Shown: positions 23,391-31,774 of the stretch, one piece after another
Layout: each line of letters opens with the position of its first letter
Numbering within the stretch: position 1 is the first letter of the stretch
From: Phycisphaerae bacterium
GTDB taxonomy: Bacteria; Planctomycetota; Phycisphaerae; UBA1845
Direction: 5' to 3'
Assembly (NCBI GenBank): GCA_028289375.1
Contig: JANQQK010000038.1
Location: forward strand, 1-64,000
Length of the DNA stretch: 64,000 nucleotides
Position numbers and translations under genes: made by a program
Notes under the pieces: generated by a model
The model's database searches: none
Told to the model about the DNA's origin: nothing
The model's input: the letters and a program-made list of their open reading frames with translations, nothing else

Positions 23391-24085
23391 ATGAGCGATC
23401 AGCCCGCCTTTGTGTCGAACATGACGCGCCGGTCATCGCCAATGCGCGCCATCTCGCAAAGCTGGTCGTCGACATGGAGACTGGCCAGCGCGGTCTTTTC
23501 ATCACATGAAAAGACGAGTATCTGGAGCCGTACGAGAACGCCGTCGTTTCGTTCGACGCACTCGTCGGCGCGCGGTAACAACACATCCGCAGCAACCCAC
23601 CACAAGTGCACTTCCTCGAGGCAATTGAGAAGTTGGTCGAACGATGGAAAGTCGGCGTGGCCGAACCGCAGATCGAGCTGCGACGCCGCGTTGGTGCGCC
23701 GACTGCAGATGCTCGAAGTCTTCAGGAAGTCCTGTCGAAAGGCGCCGGAAAGCGGATCCTGGACAGGATTCGCGCGCTGGCTGTGAAGAATGTTCGGGCG
23801 TGCACGAAAAACGACAAGGCTTTGGACTGCATTCTCATGGACATGCAGATGCCCGTCCTCGACGGATACCAAGCCACCGCGAAGCTTCGAGACATGGGCT
23901 GGTCCGGGCCGATCATCGCCCTCACGGCACCCGCCATGAGTGGAGATCGCCAGAAGTGTCTCGACGCCGGATGTGACGACTACGTCATCAAACCCGTCGA
24001 CCGCACGCTGCTCATACAGACAATCCCAAAGTACATCGAAGCACACAGTCGAGAGTCCAGTCTCGAACTGACGGCATCAACATAG
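23391..24085 (+). pseudogene. Broken hybrid sensor protein: CHASE3 fragment fused to receiver fragment
   Basis: Translation in the frame of the downstream receiver gives a CHASE3-like sensor stretch from about 23427 (ARHLAKLVVDMETGQRGLFI, then KDEYLEPYENAVVSFDALVG), interrupted by TGA at about 23507 and TAA at about 23576. It continues with [13 protein letters not shown] and ends in the second half of a receiver domain ([30 protein letters not shown]). The HAMP, kinase and ATPase domains are missing. A hybrid histidine kinase has therefore lost its centre and acquired nonsense codons. The piece from ATG 23606 could still be translated but would lack the receiver N-terminus. Confidence 0.75.
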
Positions 24086-24264
24086 TAGTTCCCGTCTAAA
24101 CATCCGCAGGTGCCCCGCCCGGATCAGCATTCGCCCGCGCGGGGTCGCCCCGAATCGATTCCAGCCCGTCTTGCCTACGCTCGCGACTCGGTTTAAATCA
24201 TTGGGCCTCTCAGAGTCGAGTGTCACCATGCGCCCCGCAGGGCCGAACCATCGGAGTGAAAACA

Positions 24265-24783
24265 ATGTCCGCTTCCAAACCCGTTGCATTCGTTTCGCTG
24301 TTCGTGCTGGCCATGCTCGTGGGCTGCCACACAACCCCCTTTGCCTCATACCCGCTTGAAGTGTCCGCAACCGACATCGAACAGCAAGACGTTCCGGCCC
24401 CTGCCCTCAAAACGTTGCAGAACGCTGCCGGCGGTCGCCCGATCACCGCGTTTGAACGCGAGGACCGGGGTTTATACATCGCCTACGAAGGCGAATGGCA
24501 GGAAGGCGACATCGAAGCCGAAATCACCGTGCTGCCGGATGGTGGTCTCCTCGAATCGGAGAGCGAGTTGGCCAAGCACGAATTCGCCCTGCTCCCACCA
24601 GCCATACGAAGAAGGGTTGAAGCGCTCCAACAGCGTGGGTACCGCGTTGAGATCGCCAAACAAGCCATTTATTTCTACGAGATCGAAGCTGAAAGAGAAA
24701 ACGAAGGCAGTGAAGATTCGGAACAGGAATGGCTGCTAAGACCCGATGGCAGCGATGCAACCCGACCGCCTGCGGCTAGGTGA
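24265..24783 (+). CDS. PepSY-like lipoprotein
   Basis: 172 residues from ATG 24265 (GGAG eight bases upstream). The signal peptide ends in a lipobox (AMLVGCHTT), so it is an envelope lipoprotein. Residues about 40-140 resemble the PepSY-like fold (PALKTLQNAAGG, YIAYEGEWQEGDIEAEITV, LPDGGLLES). Acidic tail. Specific role unknown. The 3' end converges on the phosphatase gene with a 28-bp gap. Confidence 0.65.
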   Translation: MSASKPVAFVSLFVLAMLVGCHTTPFASYPLEVSATDIEQQDVPAPALKTLQNAAGGRPITAFEREDRGLYIAYEGEWQEGDIEAEITVLPDGGLLESESELAKHEFALLPPAIRRRVEALQQRGYRVEIAKQAIYFYEIEAERENEGSEDSEQEWLLRPDGSDATRPPAAR

Positions 24784-24811
24784 GCAAATTCGCGAAGCAG
24801 ATCGTGCGAAT

Positions 24812-26425
24812 TCAGACACGCTGATTTGGACACAGCCGCGACAGTCCCACGATCGACAGATCATCGTCCACGCGTTCGCCTCCGGACCACCGCATTGCTG
24901 CCATCAGAGCCCGGTCCACCTGGATAGTGACGTCGGCCGTATCGCTGGCGAGTTGCATCCGAAGTCGCTCTCGGCCGAATTCCTCGCCCGACGGACTGCG
25001 CTGCTCGAAGAGACCGTCGGAGTGAATGAACAGGCGATCACCAGGCTCCAACTGCAGGGTCAATTCGCGGAATTCCGTGTCAGGCATCAAACCGACGGGA
25101 ACCTCGCCGCCATCGACAATCTCTGCGTCGCCACTCGACCGCACAACGATCGGCCCGGGATGGCCGGCGCACGCATAGCGTACTCGGCCCGACCGGAGGT
25201 CCAGAATACCGTAGATCATTGTGATGAAATGAGGATTGCGTTGAGGATCCATCGGGTTCATGACGTTCAGACGCCGCACAACTTCACCGGGTGTCACCGC
25301 CTTGAACGTCCCAGGATCCCAACCAGGTTCAAGTACGATGGAGGAGCGATCAGATCGCGGCGCCAGGGTACGCGTGGCAGTGACTGCCAGCAATGATGCT
25401 GGAACGCCATGTCCACTGACATCGAGCAAGTAGAATGCCAATGTATCTTCGTCCACAGCAAAGATGTCGAGGGCATCGCCGCCCAATTCATAGCACGGTC
25501 GATAAGCCCAGCCGAAGGAATAGCCATCACACGCCGGAACATCCCTCGGAAGCAATGCCTGCTGAACGCGACCGGCCGCCTCGAGGTCCATCTTCATGCG
25601 ATTATTCGCGGCGGCCACCGACTTTTGAGCATTCTTCAAGGCTGTCACATCGTATGAAACACCCGCTAGGTATCGAACATCGCCGCTTTCATCGAAGAGT
25701 GGGAACTTGTTCGAAATGAAGATCCGCCGGTCCCCGGAAGCATCTGGTGACTCCTCCCGGGTCACCGGCTTTTTGGATGTGATGGCCGCTCGATCGGTTT
25801 CCACCAGCGAACGTGCAACCTCGGGCGGCATGAGCTCAAAGTCCGTACGACCGATCGACTCCTCACGTGTCAGCCCGATCACTTCGGTCCATTTGCGGTT
25901 TACCTCGGCATAGCGCCCCTCCATGTCCTTCGCGTAGATCACAGCATCCGTATGGTCAAGAAGGCCATCGATCAATTGGCGCCGTTGCTCGCTCTGGCGG
26001 CGCTCGTCCTGAAGTTCCTGCTCCGCTTCCCGCCGTTCCGTCACATCGATTATCACGCCATCGTGATAGAGAAATCCACCGCCCGCATCGAGCACCGGAT
26101 GAACCGAATCAGACACCCAGCGAACACTCCCATCCGCGTGGAATACACGGTACTCGATTTGAGTGTCAGCGCCTGACGCCGCACAAGTGTCCAGTACGTC
26201 CATGAGCCGATTGTGGTCATCCGGGTGAACCAGCTTCAGAAACTCCAGCGAAGAAAGAGACTCCAGATAGTCCGCAGCATAACCACAAACCTTGCGCGTG
26301 GACCCTGCGACATGATGGATTCGGCCGCCTTGACCCCAGTCAGCACGATAGATAATCGCTGGCACATTTGCGACAAGCGACGCAAGTACATCAGCCGGAA
26401 TATCGCGATCGACAGGACTTGTCAT
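24812..26425 (-). CDS. PAS-PAS-SpoIIE (PP2C) phosphatase
   Basis: 537 residues. Two PAS sensor domains (about 15-130, with the PAC-type ending GVIIDVTERR; and about 150-270), a short coiled linker, and an RsbU/SpoIIE phosphatase (about 290-530: MKMDLEAAGRVQQALLPRDV, GGDALDIFAVDE, LLDVSGHGVPASLLA, YACAGHPGP, DGLFEQR, DDLSIVGL). The Asp/Gly metal-binding motifs are intact. Such proteins dephosphorylate anti-sigma-factor antagonists in response to small-molecule or redox signals. No anti-sigma or antagonist gene is adjacent. No membrane segments: soluble. Confidence 0.93.
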   Translation of the reverse strand: MTSPVDRDIPADVLASLVANVPAIIYRADWGQGGRIHHVAGSTRKVCGYAADYLESLSSLEFLKLVHPDDHNRLMDVLDTCAASGADTQIEYRVFHADGSVRWVSDSVHPVLDAGGGFLYHDGVIIDVTERREAEQELQDERRQSEQRRQLIDGLLDHTDAVIYAKDMEGRYAEVNRKWTEVIGLTREESIGRTDFELMPPEVARSLVETDRAAITSKKPVTREESPDASGDRRIFISNKFPLFDESGDVRYLAGVSYDVTALKNAQKSVAAANNRMKMDLEAAGRVQQALLPRDVPACDGYSFGWAYRPCYELGGDALDIFAVDEDTLAFYLLDVSGHGVPASLLAVTATRTLAPRSDRSSIVLEPGWDPGTFKAVTPGEVVRRLNVMNPMDPQRNPHFITMIYGILDLRSGRVRYACAGHPGPIVVRSSGDAEIVDGGEVPVGLMPDTEFRELTLQLEPGDRLFIHSDGLFEQRSPSGEEFGRERLRMQLASDTADVTIQVDRALMAAMRWSGGERVDDDLSIVGLSRLCPNQRV

Positions 26426-26611
26426 AGGTTCTCCGCCAACGCCACGCCACCGTTCGGGATTAACTTCGGTGCACGCCGGTGCTTATCCGCGCAACGCAGG
26501 AAAGGAGTATAACCAGCTGACCACGTTGTTTCGAAGAAATTGTGCCCGGGGCAGGAACCACCACAGACGTGTCACCGGCGTCGCTGGACGATCCGAAACG
26601 CCGTGAACTCT

Positions 26612-27676
26612 TCACGGCTGCGCGCGATGCTCGATCCAGCGTACCAGCCTGTGTACCACGCGGGACTCGATGGGCCCAGTCCGGCTTTTGGCGATCACCC
26701 CGTACTCGTCATGGTGCACGTCACCAGCCACCTCCCGAGCCAACTGGTGCCCCAGCCCGTCATACACCACGAAATCGAACGCCCGATGCCCGGAACGGCG
26801 CAAGTATCCCGCCAACAAGTACGTCTCCAGCAGCCACCGCTCATCCACATCGCCCACCAGCGACAACAGCGGCGTCTGGTGCGTTGCCCATACATCCGCC
26901 GGCCAAGGCGTACCAAATTTGGTCTTTTCTCCCGCCACCGGCTTCTCCCACGACGCGCGTCGCTCTGTCAGCACGCCGATGACATGTTCATGCCGCGACC
27001 GACGCTTCCCGGCTTTCGTCGCGTTCCGGTCATGGCCATGACCCGCGTCAGCCACGATCGTCCGGACCGCATCAAGATCGGCTGGTATTTGCTTCGCACC
27101 TGCCAACATGACCACGCCCGGAACATTCGAATCGACAGCGACGATGGCCGCCGCCCGATGCGCCCCCAAACTGTGTCCAACGAGGAAAATGTGATCGTCG
27201 GGCACCACACGTTTCGCCCGAAACGCCGCCCACGCCTTGTGCGTCTGCTCGATCGTCTGCTCGAATGACCCGGGATCCATCATCAGCGGATCCTTGGCAT
27301 GAAGTGGATCCCCTCGCCGAATCGCGTTCCATCGCATCACCACGAACCCCCGCTCGAGCAACGCAGCCGCGATCGTCGCCGCATCACGCGTTTCCCGCCC
27401 GTCGATCGTCATGATCCCCGGAACACTCCAGTCGATGTCCGTCCCCATTCCGCCCCCAATGAGCATCACCGCCCACGGGCGACGCTTCTCCACCGGCGGA
27501 AGTTCGATCCGACCGTCATACGACCAACCGTTGCCGGTCTCGAATGTGATCGGAACAACCGAAACGCCGCCGGCATCAGCCAATACCACGCCGACTGAAT
27601 GCCCCATCACGAGCAAGAGTGCCACACCCAACAGCGAAACCGGGTGATCCAGGAACAAACTCCGAATGGATTTCAT
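26612..27676 (-). CDS. Secreted alpha/beta hydrolase
   Basis: 354 residues from ATG 27676 (MKSIRSLFLD). One hydrophobic N-terminal segment (VSLLGVALLLVMGHSVGVVL) is a signal peptide or anchor. An alpha/beta-hydrolase core follows: LIGGGMGTDIDW near the oxyanion region, GFVVMRWNAI, nucleophile elbow VGHSLGAHRA, and a C-terminal YDGLGHQLAREV with the likely catalytic His. Substrate unknown. A longer frame upstream lacks a start with a ribosome site. Confidence 0.8.
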   Translation of the reverse strand: MKSIRSLFLDHPVSLLGVALLLVMGHSVGVVLADAGGVSVVPITFETGNGWSYDGRIELPPVEKRRPWAVMLIGGGMGTDIDWSVPGIMTIDGRETRDAATIAAALLERGFVVMRWNAIRRGDPLHAKDPLMMDPGSFEQTIEQTHKAWAAFRAKRVVPDDHIFLVGHSLGAHRAAAIVAVDSNVPGVVMLAGAKQIPADLDAVRTIVADAGHGHDRNATKAGKRRSRHEHVIGVLTERRASWEKPVAGEKTKFGTPWPADVWATHQTPLLSLVGDVDERWLLETYLLAGYLRRSGHRAFDFVVYDGLGHQLAREVAGDVHHDEYGVIAKSRTGPIESRVVHRLVRWIEHRAQP

Positions 27677-27851
27677 ATCGCGAACTGTATTCAGGCTGAC
27701 CCGGATCTGACATGGGCGCCGGGGGACATTTCCGCAATTGATCAACTGACGCTGATCTGACGTCTTCTGTCGTGCGAGATCAAGCTCAAACGGGCATGCC
27801 ATCCGCTCATCGGCGGATATTCCCCAGCGACACCCGACAATGCAGAATCGA

Positions 27852-29240
27852 TCAGTACTTGCGTTTGCGCTCCGGAATGCGCGATCGCGGAACTTCGCGC
27901 TTCGTCATGGCGGCCATGCGAATGTTGCCCGACTTGATCTCCGCCAACGCCGCATCGAGCTTCGTGAGTGACGCCTTCGACTTCGTTCCGGCTTTGGATT
28001 CCTCCAGAATGCGAATCGCCTGATTCGGTGTGCGGGAACGACTCGCCATCAGGTACGCCAGCGCCGTCGCAACATCCGCCGTCTTGCCGGCTTTCGACTC
28101 GTACACCGCACGCGTACGCTCCACATCCTTATACGTCGATCGGCCACTGCGATAGGCGGCCTGCGCCAGCGAAACGTACGTGGACGGCGAGTCGGCATAG
28201 GCAATCAATTTCTCAGCCACCACTTCCGCGTCATCGAATCGCCCCAGTCCAAGCAACACCTCATACCGTGCCGCCAGCGTAAATCGCACGTTGCTTGGTT
28301 CGCGCCGCGTCTTGCTCGCCTGTTCAAGAAACAGGTCGACATCCCCCGCAGTCGCCACCGTCGGTTCGAGATCCTCGTAGCGGTGCGCCCCGAGCAATTC
28401 CGCATAGATCAACTGCTTGAAACCGGCCACGTTGACACCCTCAGGCGTGAATCGACGAATCTCGTCGAAAACGCGAACGATCTCCACAGGCTTCTCCAGT
28501 GCGCGATAGCCCTCCCGAACGACATACATGCTGTACGCTTCACTGTGCTTCGAACGCACCACCTTGCGCTCCGCCATCGCCAACCGCTGCTTCAGGTCTT
28601 CCATCGCCGGCGGATGCGCTTTCGCGACGGCCGCGAAGGTCGTCATCAGCTTTGTCATGTGCCCGATCTGAAACGACGGTGACTGTGCTGCCCGCCGATC
28701 CATCGCCCAGACAACCTCTGCAAACGCCTCGTCGGCCTTATCCTGCTTTACAAGCGCATCAGCACGATCAATCGTTGCCAACACGACATCTTCACCTGCC
28801 CATGCGTCGAGAACACCCTTCTGACCACGAACACGATCACTGTTGGTCACCGAGTCAATTAGCAGCACCATGCGGTAGCCCGAGACAAACTTGCCCTGAC
28901 GACCAAGCAGCTTCCCATCACTCGAGATGAACAGAATCATCGGAACCGTATCAACGCCGAACCGCCTCGCCACAGCCTGACCATGCTCGCTTGTCCGATC
29001 CAACGTGACCTTGACCGCCCGCTTGGCGATCCAGTCCGCCACACGTTCGTCGGCGAACGTCTCCTTCTCGAGCCGCGCGCAATCGTCGCACTCGGGTCCA
29101 TACACCGCCGCGACCACGTACGCCCCCTTCTCCCTCGCAGCTTTGAGGGCATCGTCAAGCGTCTCAGGGGCACCGGCCAATGTGCTGGTAGCCAGGCTCG
29201 CGATAAGGCAGGCCGATAAAAGTCGAATCGAATGTTGCAT
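27852..29240 (-). CDS. Secreted thioredoxin-like protein with helical repeats
   Basis: 462 residues from ATG 29240 (GGGAG seven bases upstream). A signal peptide (LLSACLIASLATSTLA) is followed by a thioredoxin-fold domain (about 25-130) whose active-site-like motif is CDDC, with FGVDTVPMILFISSDGKLLG. The remaining ~330 residues are helical and TPR-like. CDDC in place of CGPC suggests a DsbD/YbbN-like or stress-type thioredoxin; redox function is inferred. Confidence 0.8.
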   Translation of the reverse strand: MQHSIRLLSACLIASLATSTLAGAPETLDDALKAAREKGAYVVAAVYGPECDDCARLEKETFADERVADWIAKRAVKVTLDRTSEHGQAVARRFGVDTVPMILFISSDGKLLGRQGKFVSGYRMVLLIDSVTNSDRVRGQKGVLDAWAGEDVVLATIDRADALVKQDKADEAFAEVVWAMDRRAAQSPSFQIGHMTKLMTTFAAVAKAHPPAMEDLKQRLAMAERKVVRSKHSEAYSMYVVREGYRALEKPVEIVRVFDEIRRFTPEGVNVAGFKQLIYAELLGAHRYEDLEPTVATAGDVDLFLEQASKTRREPSNVRFTLAARYEVLLGLGRFDDAEVVAEKLIAYADSPSTYVSLAQAAYRSGRSTYKDVERTRAVYESKAGKTADVATALAYLMASRSRTPNQAIRILEESKAGTKSKASLTKLDAALAEIKSGNIRMAAMTKREVPRSRIPERKRKY

Positions 29241-29467
29241 GTCAGAACTCCCGGAAAAACGCAATGGGTTGGGGATATCCATGCTTGTCGTATCGTCAAG
29301 CCACCGGGCGATGATGCTCCGGAATTCTCACGATTGTAGGCACACTCCCGGCCCGAAAATCACATCCAACGTCACCTGCGGATGATGTTACACGCCCGCA
29401 GCGCAACGAAAAGAGCGGGTCGGCACCCAAGGCCAACCCGCTCGATCGTCGATTTCGGCGATGCCAA

Positions 29468-29540
29468 CACCCCCAAGGGGACTCGAACCCCTGTCTTCAG
29501 GATGAGAACCTGATATCCTAGGCCGCTAGACGATGGGGGC
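29468..29540 (-). tRNA. tRNA-Glu(CTC)
   Basis: 73-nt cloverleaf: acceptor GCCCCCA/TGGGGGT (first pair G.T wobble), anticodon stem TCAGG/CCTGA with loop TTCTCAT giving anticodon CTC, T stem AGGGG/CCCCT, discriminator G. CCA is not encoded. Confidence 0.93.
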
Positions 29541-29692
29541 ATGTCGCAGGGGTCTCCCCGTGCAACGCTGGAGTACAATAGTAACTGCCCGCCACACCGT
29601 CAACCAATCCGGGGAAGACCGCTTCGCCATTGGGGGCGGATCCCCGCCGAACATCGGCATTATCGGGCGACAACACCCAACCGATGCGACGA

Positions 29693-31153
29693 TCAGCGGT
29701 CCAGCATGTAATCAAGCAACTCATCGACGTCGATCGTCGCGACGCTCGTGGCCGAGTCAGACATGGCATAAGGCAGGATCAGCTGTCCGTTGTGGATCAT
29801 CGCCCCGCAGGAGTAGACCACGTTTGGAACGTACCCCTCGCGCTCACGCTCATTCGGTGCGAGCAGCGGCTCGGTCGAGTACGCAATCACCCGCGACGGA
29901 TCCTCCAAATCCAGCAACGCCGCACCAACCGCATAACGCCGCATCGCCCCCACACCGTGCGTCAGCAGCAACCACCCCTCGCTGGTCTCCAGTGGTGAAC
30001 CGCAGTTGCCAATCTGCACAATCTCCCATGGGAATTTCGGCCCGCGCAACTGTGTGGCCTGATTCCAGAATCGCACGTTCGATGAGGTCATCGTGAACAG
30101 GCTTTCCCCGTCAAGACGACCGATCATCACATACTCGCCATTCACTTTCCTTGGGAAGAGGGCCATCCCCTTGTTCTGCACAAACCGCCCATTGAGCGGC
30201 ACGAACGTGAACTTGCTGAAATCGCGCGTTTCCAGCAACTCGGGCAGGATGCGGTACCCGTTGTAGGCGGTGTACGTACCGTAGTACATCACACTCCCAT
30301 CGTCGTCCACAAAGCGAACGAACCGTGCGTCCTCGATGCCCCGGCTGTCATTCTCAGACACCGGGAAGATCACAATCTCCGATGTGGGGCAGTCATTGGG
30401 AAACTGCAACTGATACGACGAGCGCGCCAGCCACAACATGTGCTCAGCCGTTTCGTCGTATTCCGGGCCGTTGTCGGGATTGCCCCGAAGCTTGTCAATC
30501 GTCTGCTCCAGACATCCGACATCAAACGACTCGGGCAACGACTCCAGCACCTTACCCGCAGTGGCAGTATACGCCCCCATCTCGATCAGCTTGTGGAAAA
30601 ACTCCTTGCGCGGCAGACGTGCTTTCGGATCGGGCTTGGCCATCGCGACATAAGGACTGACGGTGTCCACGACCATTCTGCCGGATGGATAGATCATCCC
30701 CGTGCGAAACACGATCGACGAGATGTGCCCCTCACCCGTCGCCCGCAGACTCATGATGAAGCGAACATGGTTCTCCGGCACGCCACTTTGATCCGGATGC
30801 GCGACAATCGATGGATTGAACAACGCCGCCGACTCAATCGAGTACTCCTGCGTAAAAAACGCTCCGATGAGCTTGCGGCGATCGTCCGAAACGTCTGTCG
30901 TGTCCATCAGATGCTGGACGGAGTCATAGCTCTCATACAGCACGGCATCCATGTGCCGGTGCCTTCCGCCAAAGTTGCGCATCACCTCAGCCATCTGGGA
31001 CTTCACCAGATCATCGGTGAATCCCATGACGCGGTGGATCACGTTACGCGCACGCTCCTCATCTCCGGGAATGAACAGACGGGTAATCACCCGACGATCA
31101 TCAGACAGGAATTGTTCGGCACGGCGAAGTACGTTGGGCGGTTGTCGTTTCAT
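29693..31153 (-). CDS. GH130-family glycoside phosphorylase/hydrolase
   Basis: 486 residues, five-bladed beta-propeller type of the GH130 family, which acts on beta-mannosides by phosphorolysis or hydrolysis. Visible motifs: LFNPSIVAHPDQ, GIEDARFVRFVDDDG (the conserved E-D-A/P-R block), YYGTYTAYNG, KGMALFPRKVNGEYVMIGR, GNCGSPLETSEGWLLLTHG and SCGAMIHNGQLILPY. The ~100-residue N-terminal extension is typical of long members. Soluble, no signal peptide. The downstream genes on the same strand are unrelated. Substrate cannot be read from sequence. Confidence 0.88.
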   Translation of the reverse strand: MKRQPPNVLRRAEQFLSDDRRVITRLFIPGDEERARNVIHRVMGFTDDLVKSQMAEVMRNFGGRHRHMDAVLYESYDSVQHLMDTTDVSDDRRKLIGAFFTQEYSIESAALFNPSIVAHPDQSGVPENHVRFIMSLRATGEGHISSIVFRTGMIYPSGRMVVDTVSPYVAMAKPDPKARLPRKEFFHKLIEMGAYTATAGKVLESLPESFDVGCLEQTIDKLRGNPDNGPEYDETAEHMLWLARSSYQLQFPNDCPTSEIVIFPVSENDSRGIEDARFVRFVDDDGSVMYYGTYTAYNGYRILPELLETRDFSKFTFVPLNGRFVQNKGMALFPRKVNGEYVMIGRLDGESLFTMTSSNVRFWNQATQLRGPKFPWEIVQIGNCGSPLETSEGWLLLTHGVGAMRRYAVGAALLDLEDPSRVIAYSTEPLLAPNEREREGYVPNVVYSCGAMIHNGQLILPYAMSDSATSVATIDVDELLDYMLDR

Positions 31154-31180
31154 ACAATCCAGCGCAAGCAGGTGAACATA

Positions 31181-31768
31181 CTACTTCCCAAGACCCGCCC
31201 CAAGCCACAGCGACTCACCCGCAGCAGCCAATACCAGAAGCGGAACCACACACATCGCGAATATCGACCAGGATTGGCCCGCGCCGACAACAGAACCGAA
31301 AAACGACTGCCCCACCGCCACCGATACCGACAGCGCGATCGCAGGCAATTCCAGCATGTTGAGCCCGAACCCGACTCGGACCATCGTCATGTTACGCGCA
31401 GATTCCTCCGGTTGCCAAAACTCTTCCAACATCCCAGCCTCAGTCAGCACCGTCGCTGCACCGCCGAGCGTCAGCCCTTCGACCGCAAGCCCAACCCACA
31501 CCAGCCATCCCCAGCCACCCAGCGATACGAGCAACGCACAGATGACCGCGTTGTTCACGAATATGACCAGCCATCGAAACAGCCCGGACCGATGTCGCAC
31601 CATCGGCAGCACCACATCCATCGCCCACCAGCGCAAAATCCGCGCGAAACGTCCATCAGGCTGACCGCTCAATGCCCCGCCGATCATCGCACTCAGCACC
31701 AACGCGCCCACACCCGTCAACGCCGCAGGCCACAATCGCAACAACGTGTCCAACGACCAATCCGCCAA
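31181..31768 (-). CDS. Multi-pass membrane protein, SpoIIM-like
   Basis: 195 residues with four to five hydrophobic segments (ALTGVGALVLSAMIGGAL, LVIFVNNAVICALLVSLGG, GLAVEGLTLGGAATVL, MLELPAIALSVSVAV, CVVPLLVLAAAGESLWLG). The NNAVICALLVSLGGW block recalls stage II sporulation protein M/DUF95 proteins; similarity is weak. Six bases separate it from the cytochrome gene upstream, so the two may be one operon. Confidence 0.6.
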   Translation of the reverse strand: MADWSLDTLLRLWPAALTGVGALVLSAMIGGALSGQPDGRFARILRWWAMDVVLPMVRHRSGLFRWLVIFVNNAVICALLVSLGGWGWLVWVGLAVEGLTLGGAATVLTEAGMLEEFWQPEESARNMTMVRVGFGLNMLELPAIALSVSVAVGQSFFGSVVGAGQSWSIFAMCVVPLLVLAAAGESLWLGAGLGK

Positions 31769-31774
31769 CCCCGA

